A stretch of DNA of 64,000 nt from Trichoplax adhaerens (taxonomy: Eukaryota; Placozoa; Uniplacotomia; Trichoplacea; Trichoplacidae). The notes under the pieces are model-generated. The model did not search any database. It was not told where the DNA came from and saw only the letters and a program-made list of their open reading frames with translations. Shown piece after piece: positions 44,601 to 58,200 of the stretch (positions are counted from its first letter, which is position 1; each line of letters opens with the position of its first letter). The position numbers and the translations under genes were made by a program. The DNA is taken from NCBI RefSeq assembly GCF_000150275.1, contig NW_002060963.1:219036-283035 (forward strand), written 5' to 3'.

Positions 44601-46167
44601 CTAAGATTTGATGAAACTGCAACATGTAGATGAAAGAATTGGATCTTAATTTGCCAAGCCAAGACGATGTTGACAAGAAAAAGGAAGATATTATAAGGGC
44701 TGCTAATTATAACTTTGATGATGCTGACATTGATGAGGTACCTCGTACGTTTAATTCGAAAGTAATAGAGGGTAGTGAACTGACTTGTTGCCTTACGACT
44801 TTATGCATCGTTATTAATTGCAATATTAGATTATCGCCGAAAAAGATAAGTTTCGTAAAAATCCTTCCAATTTCGCAGTGAAGCAAAGTAAATTAGAGCA
44901 AGCAATGGTATGATGAACGGATAAAAAGAGAATTAATCAATAAGTTGTGCGCAATTGCTGTAGTTAGCTAGCCAATAATTTACTACAATATGCCAATGTG
45001 ATTTTAGGAAGCTGCTCAGTATCGTGGGGATGAAGATGAAGTTAATCGTATTAAATCAGAGATTGAAAATTTGGATAAAAAGGCTGAGCAAATTAGCAAA
45101 TGGCGCTCCCAAAGGCTGGATCCAATAATGTAAGCGTGATATCTCGATTTGAATTTAATCACTGAGGCTAGACTCAAAGGATATTGTCTTATGTAAATTT
45201 TAAAATATCTCACACAGGTCTATTAATCAGAGGAATCGCCAAAAAAACTTAGCAGAAATAGAGAAAGCTCTAGCTGTATGAACTATAAGAAATAAGCGTA
45301 ACGTTTAAGTTTTCCTTAAAATTGAAAATTTATTTTCGTTATTTTATTAGAGGGAAGTTGCATCGGATGGTGTTTGTGCCGACCCATTTACTCGGAGAAA
45401 GTGCCAGCCAATTTTAGTCAGCATGGTAAGATTCCGTATTTATGTGCTAGATTGACTTTTGCAGCTGCAATTCCTACGGTTAAATATAGTTAGATTGAGC
45501 TTAAATTGTATTTAATAGTATTTCAATTTTATAATTTAGGTAAAGGACGTACAAAATGTCTACACTAGTAGCCCGACCAAGTCCTCTAATAAATTGCCAA
45601 AATCTAATTTAATGGAAAATAGTAATGTACGTTCTCTTAAGTGTTATTCAACTATGTACGATATCATGATATATATATATTGAATTGGATATTCTACAGA
45701 TGTCTGAATCATCCATTGGGCAAACGCCGATCGCAGCTGAGTTGGTAAGAGTTGAATATGGTCGCACGTAAACTTTATTAAATTAAAATTTTAAGGATGA
45801 ACTTTGATATATGTGTAATTGATGCTTTGATACATCTAGAATAATATATCTTCGCAAGACTTGGGTGCGTCGCCTAAATTAGAAGGTCAGAAAGAAGTTG
45901 TGAACTTGTTTAGTGCCCACGACTTTGACGTGAAAATTGATATCGATGTTGGTCCGCCAGGTATGCAATTGTACCTAATTCAGGCATATCTGTATTTTCT
46001 GCTACCTGAGAGTTAATGTGATTGTCTTTTGTTTGACAATTGGTATCCTCATAGCCCCAGGAATATCCATTCCTCGGAAGCAGACAGATAATAAAGCAGC
46101 AAATCAGGGAACATCAAGAAGATGCTTAAACCTTAGCGATTATAAGAAACGAAAAGGATTAATCTAA
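41620..46167 (+). CDS. RTF1: RNA polymerase-associated protein RTF1 (Paf1 complex)
   Basis: Nuclear elongation factor linked to the Paf1 complex, needed for H2B ubiquitylation. Eighteen exons: 41620-41694, 41845-41982, 42113-42423, 42716-42861, ~43211-43469, 43646-43729, 44075-44165, 44253-44335, 44460-44547, 44630-44737, 44830-44907, 45008-45129, 45218-45275, 45351-45425, 45540-45626, 45700-45744, 45840-45960, 46055-46167. Phases match; about 693 residues (human 710). The N-terminus is acidic/Ser-rich with basic KKQQRQK patches. [10 protein letters not shown] precedes the [18 protein letters not shown] motif (histone-modification region). The Plus3 domain lies at about 315-450 (LSRSKLERW.., [22 protein letters not shown]). 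A coiled coil then [14 protein letters not shown] and the conserved C-terminus [13 protein letters not shown] follow. The start of exon 5 may be 43211, 43214 or 43217. The nearby AATAAA implies a very short 3' UTR. Confidence 0.97.
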
Positions 46168-46183
46168 GTGTTCTCGTTGTTAC

Positions 46184-46189
46184 AATAAA
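46184..46189 (+). terminator. Poly(A) signal of RTF1
   Basis: AATAAA 17 bases after the stop codon, in TTGTTACAATAAAGC. Confidence 0.6.
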
Positions 46190-48651
46190 GCAATGTATAA
46201 TAACTATGGTGTAAATATGTTCCCGTAGTAATTTTAATTTGTTATGAAATCATTACAGTAGGTTCATGGAACATTTAAAAGCTATTTTTATGGCGTTTCT
46301 CTTATACTAATGACAAGTTGTATTTTATGGTGTTGTCTTAAATGTTATGTTATGCTTTACATTTATGATATCTTTAGCTTCTCATAGCAATGCACTTATG
46401 TAAATACTTCGGAGTTTGCGCTTGTATATAGCGTTCCTGAATGATCTCTTAGAGCAATAGATGAAATTCACCTAATTTTAAATTAAGACGCCCTTATTTT
46501 AGCTTGTATTAGGTTAAGCAACATTTGGTCTTAGTAATAAAGCACCCTACATTCGTATATTGAGATAATGACTAATGCGAAAGATCAGTTTATGCGTATT
46601 TTAATATTACTGCTTTAGTTGATTGGATTGGCAATACGACTTTCATACCCATGTAATTAAAAGAGCATAATTTATATAGTGAACCGTGTACATTTATAAT
46701 CATGAAGTCATGATGATAAAGCTGCAAGATTTAGCAAGGTTTCCTCCGTAATCAAATCTTTTCTTTCATTAGCTAAGATCTTTATGAAGTACTATAGTTA
46801 GCTGTATTGTCTTTCTTAGCCGTTTTCAACATGTATCACGTAACTGTATCAAGGATAGGTTGCCTACGAATATTCTAGTTGCTGAAGACGAATTAAATCT
46901 TATATGATATACACGCATTAGTCTTTCATGAGTCACAAGCTCTATAGAGGCACATAAAACAATTTCACGAACTTTATTTCAAAATAGTTCCCCGTTTTTC
47001 ATAAAAAAAATGGTAAGTATTGAAATAATCCTAAGGTAATATAAATAAACGTAAAATACCAAATTATAACCTTTCTAACGGTTGACATAAGGGTACTTCA
47101 TTGCTGCAATATCAAGTGTTTTGACATTGCAATTACTAATTTTGGAGGGTTGATGAGCAATAATATCGCGAGATTGTGCTTAGTACAAAAACAATCACGC
47201 GCTAAGAGCAATTCAAGTTTACAAGGCACGTGTAAGTGTAAACAGGTTAGCACTCCAGGATAATACTGTATTATGTACGGTGTTAGAAATTATTTAGACG
47301 AATTTAGATAATAAAGGGTTTAACTTCAAGCTGCCAAACAATGATGAAACGAGAATGCCGAAATAGATGTTAATAAGGCACCAATCCCTTTAGTCTCTGC
47401 AACATTTCTCAGTAGATTTTATGCTAGAATTGCTAAGCTAATTTCGGGGTCTGATACCTATATAGTAAGATTACAATAATTATACATTCTGGTGGATGCA
47501 TCATGAAAATACGATGAGATCATTTACGCTGTGTTCTACAGTTATCGCTGCTACGTTCATACTCTGATAGCCCCTCGATTAATGGTATGCGTCCTGTCTT
47601 GAATGTCTTTGCATGAAAGTAGAAAAAAATTTACTTCGTTTTGTATTTATATTCTATTCTCTTAATCTTATGTACACTTAGGAAAATTAGTGAATATAGC
47701 GGTCATTTCGATTAAGATAAAGAAGACTATATTATTTCTTTGTTATTTATTTGCTTAAGTGATGACTTCAATTTTATGAGAATAAAAACGTAAATTTACT
47801 GTTAAAATTTGCCACTAACGTCTTAGATAAATAATAATCTAGGCTCTAGTCATCTACGTAGCTGACAGTATAATGAATAACAAATACATAGTGAGATTTA
47901 ATAAAATTCTCTGCACTTTCAGAAGTGATCCTTCATTATGATAAGCTTAATAAAGTTTACGTTGGTATAACGATAAGAAAATAATAACGAGAGTTAATTA
48001 CTTATACGAGATCTTGGTAAAACCTATACTTTGATCAGATATTACGATGACTCTTCATTGTAAAAATAATAGATACCTCACCAATTACAATTACAATTAT
48101 AATAGCCAGATAATCGTAGCATACTCGTAAATGAATTTATTTTACAATAATAAACTGGTGACATAGTTACAAGAATACCGAAATTAAGGGATAATAAAGT
48201 ATCTATATTTAATTATTACTAACAATCCAATTCCTGGTGTTTACGTTTTGGACTTGTTTTAAAGGGGTGTAAGCGAATATAACAATAGAATTTGGAGCTG
48301 CTGTTAAAATTCTATAAACCAATTTTCCGATACGTTAGTCGGAATGATCTACTATTTACAATAAATCTTAGCTATTAATAAATGATAAACATATATTTTA
48401 ATATAATAAATCTGGTAAAAATCCTGTTTTTAATCTATTTGCAAAATACCATTCTCGCGTTATTATTTTACTAGAGTTAAGAATCTTATAGTAACCCATG
48501 TCTATAGAATTGTTGAAAGTTCTATCTTGTAATGATAACATACTTCTGTACTTTATATTAAAAGCCCTAAAATACCAGAATGTAACTGTCACAAACTTAA
48601 CTTGCGAAGTACTATCCTAAACTAATGATTACTTATTCCTATTTCCACTAC
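46190..48651. other. Intergenic spacer, RTF1 to receptor pseudogene
   Basis: About 2.5 kb, very AT-rich, with no exon, RNA gene or clear repeat recognised. I looked for LRR exon relics upstream of the receptor pseudogene and saw none. Confidence 0.45.
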
Positions 48652-49409
48652 ACCTGGAGATCTACTGTGTGGTAGTCCTATACTACTTACAGTCACATAG
48701 TTGGCAGCTTATCTGTGTAGTCGAGAGTTAGTTCAACTACGATAGTAGCCTAAGTCAGTTTCTAATAACTCTTGATCGTTATCTGCACCTAGTTTATCCT
48801 TTTCAAAATTCTCGCTTATCTAGTAAAACTACTATCTTGGCGTTAGCAGTTCTTTGGATAATGTCAATCGCATTAGTTGGATTACCAATTATTTATAGTA
48901 TTAATCAACCGTCAATTAATCGTCTATATTCTAGTAACATTGCATGTTTGCCTTGCAATTTTAATAATCCATATTTATTAACGTGGCTATTGTGTTATGC
49001 TGGATTAACCTTCGTCGTTTAGATTTTTATTGCAATCATGTATGTCATAACTCTATCGACACTGGCAAATTCACGTAAAGAAGCTCATAGACGTTTATCA
49101 AACACTGATAAAATTATTCGGGCTAAAATGATTACTATCATAGTAACGAATTTAATTTGTTGGCTACCATTATATGTAATATTAATTCGAGATTTTGGTT
49201 CTGGATTAGACACGCATTCACTCCCATTTATTGCTGTGTTATCATTGCCACTAAATTCATGTATTAACCGGATTCTTTTTACACTCTTTACAACTACTTT
49301 TATTGATTACATTAACTTGGTTATTGGAAAGTTAAATTGCTGTTCATGTTTAACATTCTTTCGATCAATTCATAAGTCAAATTCAAGGCAGTCAACTACA
49401 AGGGAGTAG
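48652..49409 (+). pseudogene. Rhodopsin-family receptor relic, LGR/relaxin-receptor type
   Basis: Intron-less 7TM fragment covering TM3 to the C-terminal tail. TM3 region (48652-48770) is recognisable only across at least one frameshift and several stops. The frame then runs through ITLDRYLHLVYPF (DRY motif), TM4 and a cysteine-bearing second loop, meets an in-frame TAG at 49020-49022 in TM5, and continues in the same frame through TM6 (TNLICWLPLYV) and TM7 to TAG at 49407. The usual NPxxY of TM7 reads NRILF within LPLNSCINRILFT. The TM6-TM7 spacing and the NSxxNxIL(F/Y)T pattern resemble glycoprotein-hormone/relaxin receptors. TM1-TM2 were not found. It lies 2.8 kb before the first LRR exon and may be the 3' end of a lost tandem copy. 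Readthrough of the single TAG cannot restore the broken TM3 part, so a pseudogene is the best call. Confidence 0.8.
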
Positions 49410-51958
49410 GTTAAGGCCTATTTCTAAAGTAAAGTGATTTATATATTTCTGAAGCCTTATTATATGCGATTTCTTTAACCATTAAATATTAATATATATC
49501 TCAACGAATAAGAAACAATGTATAACAATTACAGTAGTCCTAATTTATCTGAGGTAATCCATTTTAAAAGATTCGCAATGTTCAAAATCAAGTATTTTAC
49601 GCATTTGCTTTTGCCTAGTACGGTTATTCCGTATTTCTTACTTTAAACCATAAACTATCTTGGCTTTAGCGAGACTAATTTTAAAATCCTTTAGCAATAT
49701 CTAACATAATCATAAATTTTATTCGTCTAGTACTTGCTTTAACTATTGTACAATCTGAACTGGATCAGTAGCGTTTACCTTACTTCATATCGTGACCATT
49801 ACTAGAGCGAAAGTACGGTAGTGATTTTCATGCAATTTGCAAAACAAACGCATATGACAATTGCATGACATGAACAGCTCTTTCCTTATAGCATAAAGGC
49901 TAGAGTAAACTTTGCTAATACTTAAGGGAGATGTATTTCGATGAGTAATGAATTCGAATAGTCTGCTATTCTTATAGCTAGTATAATCACTAAAATTATT
50001 GAAAATTATATTACATTTATCCAAGATTTATACAGGGTATAGGCATATCATTTATTTATTGTACTTAATATTATCTATCACTAGTAGTACAGAATAGCCA
50101 TGTTAAGTAAGATTTTTTGATTAGCTCATATGTACGTATAATTAACTTCGATGCAAGGATTACATCAAAGTCGAATTACCTCATAATTACAAAGCGAATC
50201 ATTTCGGTTAGATGCAGTTTTACAACGTGAAAGATAGCTTGCTTTGGAAAAAGGAGATATTATTTTATACATACATCAAATCGTAAAACTGTGAATTAAA
50301 AAATATTTTTAGTTGTTCGTGGTACTGTGAAGGAAATGAATGTAGAGTCGAAATAGATGGTGTCAAGAAGCTATTTCTGAATATATTGTAGGTCCTATAT
50401 TTTTAGTATTTATAGTGGATTAGGTACCGTTTGTATTCATGCGGTTGTATTTACAAGATATATTCTCTTTTCTGCAGCGTAACTTGTTATTAAGCAGATG
50501 CCACTGACATAATGCTACTGAGCAATTCCATTCGTTTGCAATCCAATTCCCTAACATCGCAGCAGATTTTTCATATTATTATTAAGATTATACAAGCAAT
50601 CCAATCTTTGCACCTGAATAATATAGTCCATGGATCAATTGATACCGATGCTGTTGTTCTTCTTATCCCGCCAAAGGTATGTGAAAGCATGTTAAGGACA
50701 GATATTTGAAAATGCGACAGTTCTTAAATATTTAATTTTTCATTAGTTTATTTTTACTTTGATCATGTCCACAATTTGTGCAAATACAATGTAAATATTG
50801 TGTATTTCATTAACAATTTTTAGTGGGTAACAAATTTCAGAGATACAATTCTAGTTATTCGAGTATAATCCTCATTACGGATTAGTTGAATTCCTATCAC
50901 TATTTGTAAACGCTGTTATCTATCCTTTATAGTAATGACATGATATAGGTGATAACTGATTGCTTATTTAACTTTATATTTGGGAACTGATTAACGCCTT
51001 ATTAGACAAATTTTCAAAACGACAAATTAAAAAAATGATCTTCATGAAATATGCAGAGATCGATACCGTCAATTAATGAGTGCAGATATTTCTGATTTTG
51101 TGTTGCTACGCAATGAATTAATTTCATACTCCCAAACGCTGATCGATCAAATGAATAAGAGCCAATTGCGACTAGATAAAATGATACAATTTAACGAAGA
51201 TATTAAATCTTGGAGATCGGTGAACGAGAAAGTAGGTGTCAAGTTTAATAAACTGTATTAACTATACATAGTTAATTACTAACAACTAGTGCCTAGTGAA
51301 AGCTACAATGATAATAACTAAACCTTGAGTAACAAAAGTACATTCTAAGGTAGTAAAACAGTAATTACTGCCGTAAATTATTATTTTGAAAGTCCATAAG
51401 TAGCTGTACTGACGTACAGTAATTGAACTAAATGCTAAAATTATGACGAAGTTGTAATAGATTCTTTAATTGATGTTCATTAATCTAACTAACATTAATC
51501 AAATTTAGTAACTCATCGTCAAAGGTGCCGTCAAGGTTTAATTACAGAAAAATAGAGAACCGAAGCAAATTCTAGCTTATCTGTGGATCATTATTAGCAA
51601 TAACTGAAAGGATTTCAAAGTCTACTCGGGGCCAAATGTACTAGATAGCTTTAATTTTTCATTCCCAATAATTAATCTCTGATGACATAGTACCGTGAAA
51701 ATTAGATCAGAAAATCGAGCCCAATAAAAGCGATGAAAGTAACTTGTCGCTCGAGTTCGTACTTTTCTTAGATGTAGTGTTAATGATGAGGTTAGCCTTT
51801 TTAATCTATAGTATAAATATTTGGTCAACATCTGGATACACCGACGGATAGTTATTTTCGTTAACGATTATATTTGTCATAGTGATTTTACCATAGTTGT
51901 TTAGAGAGTAACTACTGTTTTCTACCTTCCAGCTGATATTGTACAGTCAGCTTAGGAT
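49410..51958. other. Spacer between receptor relic and LRR gene, with two unassigned fragments
   Basis: Contains two coding-like stretches on + that may be exons of an unknown or decayed gene. 50512-50676 (ending at CCAAAG|GTATGT) includes AIQSLHLNNIVHGSIDTDA, faintly like a protein-kinase catalytic loop with HGS in place of HRD. 51058-51231 (AG before, GTAGGT after) is helical and contains DISDFVLLRNELISYSQ. Neither has a firm family assignment. The rest shows nothing recognisable. Confidence 0.3.
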
Positions 51959-52008
51959 NNNNNNNNNNNNNNNNNNNNNNNNNNNNNNNNNNNNNNNNNN
52001 NNNNNNNN
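51959..52008. other. Assembly gap (50 N)
   Basis: Fifty undetermined bases, 213 bp before the first LRR exon recognised. Upstream exons of the LRR gene may be lost here or misjoined. Confidence 0.99.
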
Positions 52009-52221
52009 TGTCTGATATAAAGTTTTCTCTTCTATGTCAATTCTTGATCAACACCCAAATAGCATTTCAAATTGAAATTACTTTACTATACTTTGCGTTA
52101 CTGCAGTATACTTGCACTCGCAAGATATCGACAGCTTAATCTGATAACAATAGAAGATAAATTCTGAAGGGCTTTTAAATCAATTAACAAAACTAAAAAT
52201 TTGAATTTGGAAATAAATTAG

Positions 52222-55200
52222 CTATTTAGGACAAAATCCATTAGGAATTATTCAAGCTGGTACTTTTAAACACTTGACCAAATTGCAAATACTGTAAGCA
52301 ATTCACTATGCTCACCTGAAAATTCGGTCAAACTTATGAGCGATAATATCTTGTGTGCTTACAAAAGTTTTAATACTTTAAATCATTACTAAAATTATTC
52401 GTATCTCAAATATTAATGCAGGAGCTTAAGTTATGACGAAATACATCATCTAGACGAAAAATGTTTCGAAGGATTAAACAATCTACAATATTTGTAATAT
52501 GCTTTAATCTCTATTGAGACTGTACTACAAGATTTGAGAATTTTATGATGTTTGATTATTAATGAAAAACTATAAATAATTAAAAATAAAACTCACATCG
52601 TAAACCATGATCAACTTTTGTTTTAATCGGTAGAAAATTTACTGATAACCCTATTATTCAATTTCCGAAGTATGTCTTCAAACCGTTAAGAAGCTTGAAA
52701 ACTCTGTAAGAGTAGTGATAGCATATAATTATATAAAAATAGTATCGTGCTGTGCTCAGTCAATATCACATATTTCGTTTGTGTCTTTGATTTAATGAAT
52801 TATTTGCTATAAAATAACTATCTGGCATTGATAATTCAGTATTTATAATACTTCAATCATTACGATCAAAGTAATCATAAAACTGAATTCTAATTCTAGA
52901 AACATACACGTACACGTACATCTTACCTAAACATCCTTGCACTAATTATGTAAATACAATTGTATACGTGAATCCTTTTCTTGATTTATACACTGCAAAT
53001 TTAAGGTTTATAAGAATAGGCTACTTTAGTTAAACGGAATGCGCTAGTGTTCTAGCGGGCTTGAAATGTACAAGCTCTATATCACAGAAGCTGTATTAAA
53101 ATTACTAGCGAAATCTTCATTTCTTAGCAGAATGTAAGACTGAGATAAGATTTATGAAAAACTGAGCGTCTTGTCATATTTGATACTTATCGCGGTTATC
53201 TTACCATGTTACAAATCAAATTTGTAGAGAAGAAAGTTAGTTACTACTACTAGGAATTATAATATAAGCATACTATTTGGACCTTCCTTCTTGATATCTA
53301 CGTGTGATACCAATCGAAATATTGATGATCTCCCATCGTCAGCAGATCGTAATAACTATTAATCTTTCCTTAGACTAAACTATGAACCCCAAATTTTATT
53401 GCTAAATGCATTAATTATTATAAGTATATTTCGAGATAAGTTATCCTATAACAGCTATGCTATCGCCGTTATGTAAAAATTACTCTGAACGTGCTTAACT
53501 CTGATAACATTGTAATTTCAATTTCAGAATTATACTTACAACTAACCTGATCGACTTAGAACCGGAAACCTTGAAAGATTTACGACAGCTACAGCATTTG
53601 TAAGTAAACTTTACTGTTGGACAATATTCACTCAATTCAATGGAAATACGCATACTATTTGCATATATTGAATTGATCTTGTGTTAAGTCTTGAAAAGCT
53701 GATCTTAATCTCTAAAATTACAATAGTACTGTATTTTTATAGTATAGAAAATAAAAGCATATTGATTAACCTATTTATCATTACTATAGTATCTTTTATC
53801 GTATTTTAATTGTTAAAAAACTTAGGCTTGAGAGTACATAATCTTTTCTTACATAGCGAAATATTACTTTCAAAGCATATCCAATTTGAGGGATGGCTTT
53901 TGTTTTCTACAATTAAGTGTCTGGCTAATAGCTCTTTTTCTCGAGTACGCACTTTTTGATACTTAAAGCGGCTAAAACTTCTTGTAGAACTATTGCTAAT
54001 TCTTACTTACGGAGAATCCCTAATGGCACTTTTATGAATAATAAAGAACTGATCTATCTGTAAGCTAAACGTTTATGTAAATCGATACATCTATTTTCTA
54101 CTAGAAATATTGAATACTATTTCATTATCAAGTCTTTGCATTAATATTTTTCAAGTTTTGTTCTCATTACAGAAATTTGGAAAGTAATAAAATTAACTTT
54201 TTGAGCAATTATACCTTTTATGGTCTAAACAAGCTCCGCTTTTTGTAGGTTTAAGCTTAAATGAATCATTGTATCAGTGATTCACTGTCGACTACAATTT
54301 TCTTTAGGTCATAATATGATCTACAGACCATTTTATGGAATTTTATATATATATATACTAGTACTTTTTATTGAATTATTCTGGATTAGATTGAAGTAAT
54401 CTTATAATTATTATTCTTTATTAATCTCTTCTGGTAATAATTATTTATAGACTACTTAATACTGCCCTAAAATTTGATTTAAAGAAAATTGGTTAATAAC
54501 ATTAAATACGACTATGCTTCATATAGAAATCTAAAGTTAAATCCTATTCAACATGTCATCAATAATCTCAATCTGGTGCTACCGATGCTATCGACGCTGT
54601 AATTATTCCGAAAACTGTGTTACTAGTGATAATTTACCGTTACAGCAATATATACTTGGGGTTTTCATTTATACGTTTAATTATCAATTTACCTTGTAAA
54701 TTCCATAGCTCATATGAATTTTGTTTCTTTATCGGTGAAATAGATATATCAGCCAATTTCGTAATACTCGATCAGCCATCAAAGCTATGCAAAATATTTT
54801 ACATTTGGAAACAATGTAATAATACGTTATATCATAACTTAGTACCAGATTGTAGATTATTAGCTATATTTAAGTAGATTTACTGCAGCGTAACTTACTA
54901 AATTTATTATAAGGTATAACTTTTAATAGTTCATAATCATAGACTGTACATAAAGATTCTATGTTTGAGTACAAATGACCATATACTGTACCCTATAGGG
55001 TGCTGTGCCATTACTGATGCTATAGATAACAAGAATTGACATGTAACTCATATATTAAGGTATAGATAGTTCATCGTACTGTAGCTAGTAGGAAATGATA
55101 TGTGCATAAATACCTTAGCTGTTGGTATAATAATTTGTAAAAGGTCAGTTGTAGTATATGTTGCTAGTAATAGTCCGAATACTTGTAAAATAAATAGAAC

Positions 55201-58200
55201 ATTACCATACTGGTTGTAGCTGCAGATGTTTCGAAGAATATATAAGTAGGCAACTTTAGATTCTTTAGCAGTCTTTCTACTTATTTTTCTAGTAGTTGTA
55301 ACCGGCTAGAGTAGAGCTGTGCGTACATGAAGTTTGTATAAAGATCTAATAAAGTTCTAATTTTCTACAAATTTTGAAAATTTTGAGATCGATTTTATCA
55401 TATAATATTTTTAAATCCAATTTATTTAAAGGTAAACTTATAATATCAGGTTTATAATAGACATGATTATTTTTTAGCTGTGACAGGAATAGTACAATAT
55501 CTATTCATTGTAATACGATTGCTATAATTTCAGTTAGAATTTTAGAGCATCAGTATAGCAAATATACAGTATATTATATTGTAATTACTATTATTATGTG
55601 GATAAGGGCTTGGTATGAAGATGCTAGTCTGATTTCGGCATTTAAACTCGCTTAAGATTTATTTGATTTGGCTAGGAATGTGGAGTTTGGTAACATGCGG
55701 GACTTAGGTTGCGATCTAATAGCTCAGCTACCGACTCTTCGTAAGATGTAAGTATCAAAACTACCTATAAACTAGTACGTTATTATTTCGAATATAAAAT
55801 TCTAATTCGTATTGAAGAGTAAAGTACTGACTAGAATGGGTAATCTATAGATTATGTAATGAATTTAGCCTACGTTATAGCTAATGATAACACTAAGAGT
55901 GTTCTTTCATTCGGTTTATTATATTTGTTACTTCTGCTATTTACAATATTAATAAAGACGTACCAGTAGTTAGATATCTGAGCTGAATACTGTGATAAAA
56001 AATATAACTTTACTGTTACAGCAACATTACTAAAATTCACTTTAAAATTTGCAACAATGTACGATTTTACACAGTAGAAGTTTGATGTTGATTATTACAT
56101 TTATGAGATTTAGCATCTTGTTACCGTTTTCAATACTACTAATAAATGTAATTTGAATTACATTTTAGCAACCTAAAGAATAATCAAATAGAAACTATTT
56201 GCCAAGAAACGTTTCAAAAGCAAATCAGACTAATCGAATTGTAAGCAAAATAAATTAAATTATTAACAGTAACTAAAGCACTTACGAATATTACTGTATC
56301 TTTATTACTTATCCTGAGGTTTTATGCCAATAGGGACTATATCATGATAGCTTATCGGCTAATGATATTTATGCAGATCTAATAATACTAGATATAATTT
56401 ATTGATAACACGTAAATGATAATAAATATTAATATTGACGATCCACTTCTTGTACATTTTAGAGATTTATCGGCTAACCAGATAAGTGTCCTGTCAAACA
56501 AGACATTCTCTGCTCTGTCATATTTAAAAACCTTGTAAGCAAAGTCTGCTTGAATTAGTGTGATATTATTGCTGTCATGCAGTAGCTTAGCTCTATAACA
56601 TGATTAATCCTAAGGAGTACGGTAGTCTAATATTATCCATATGCAAATCCAATAATAGCTAAAATTTTAAGGATTATAAATATATTTATCTCTTATATCG
56701 ATATAATTCTCCTGAAAAAAACTGTACTAGCTTAGTGTATAAATTCGTATAAAGTTCTTAATAAAATTTATAGAGAAGTAAGAAGTTGGAGATTTTACTA
56801 ATACTTTTGCTATAATATATGAATAATTTCTAAAATTAATTTAGGAGATTAGCCTTTAATAGGATACAACAACTTTCGGTAGGGATATTTACAGGGCTAT
56901 ATTCTTTGGAGAAGCTGTAAGTAAATTATTTGCTAATGTAGTTAATGATTAATCTGCAAAATCGACATGAATGAAGTCCATAGAAATGATTATGTAATTT
57001 TTATCGTCAGCATTATTCTCTTTATCAATCAAATTAGCTCTTTACTAGTAGTAAGCAAGTACAGACACCGCAATACTTGTACTATTTTGATATCAATTTG
57101 TATTGCTAAAGTTAGTAAATACATGCAGTTTTTGATTGGTATTCTGCTTCTATGGCAACATTATAATTGATAAAAATAGTCAAATTGAGGTTTACTTTCG
57201 ACATATTACGGGCCAGATCAATTATAATTATGCTAAAAACTTACGCGTGATGTAAATAAATTTAATTAGAGACTTGAGAAACAACGTTTTAGAATCAATT
57301 CCCGAAACTACATGCCATGGTCCATCTAAACTCTATCAAATGTAACTATTGATAATTCTGTTTTAAAATGTTTGTATTGCGAACGTTAAATTATGCTACT
57401 GAAAAACATGGCTAGATAAAATTATGCAGTACGATATCCACATTCAATATTAATACAGTATTTTCGCTATAATTAAAATAGGATGCTATAAAATGTTCTT
57501 TCGTCATTGTACTGCATAACGTAAAGTAAAATATCATCGCACAAATATTTTACTCTACTTTGTACGTAAAATTCTTTTTTATAACTGTGACATTCATTAA
57601 TTAATGCATCATCAATATTATAATTTTGTTGTGTGATGAATCATATGTTGACACCTAGCTACTAATTAACTAATATTAAATGTCATAGAAATTGTGTTGT
57701 GATTCTGGCTATAATAAGTATGTAGACTGGGTTATTAATTAATTACTGTTTTTGCACCAACGAAGTTGGTGAGGATATATAAAGTCTCAAAGTTCTTAAT
57801 TGAGAGTTAGTTACGTTAGTCGATGACAGATGGTTATCAGTTGCTAGTCGTAATTGTAAGTTGTGCGTTCAATCGGACATTTTAATAAAATAGCTTCTAG
57901 AATAAAGTTTTGATCCTTAACGTGAGTAATCTATCGTCTAAGACTCGAATCTAAGTTTGGTTGATTAAAGAGTGCTTAGAGTTAGTTGCTTAGATAGTTA
58001 AGTCTACTTTAGAGGAAAGAATCCCGTTTAATTCTTGTGTTACAATCTCGGTTGTGACAATAACTAATTAAGAAAGTATAGGAAATAAGAAATTTTTTCA
58101 GTTTGAAGTGCAATGTTGAAGTCCAAAGATTTATTCTTTACATTGATAAGCATAAATAGGCAGTAAAATAAGCGTAGAGCGTAGCTATAGTCGAAGGTCA

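Noticed and set aside
54617-54877. 86-codon open frame on + between LRR exons
   Set aside because: Its 3' part lies in the dispersed repeat and it does not fit the LRR exon phase plan; probably intronic.
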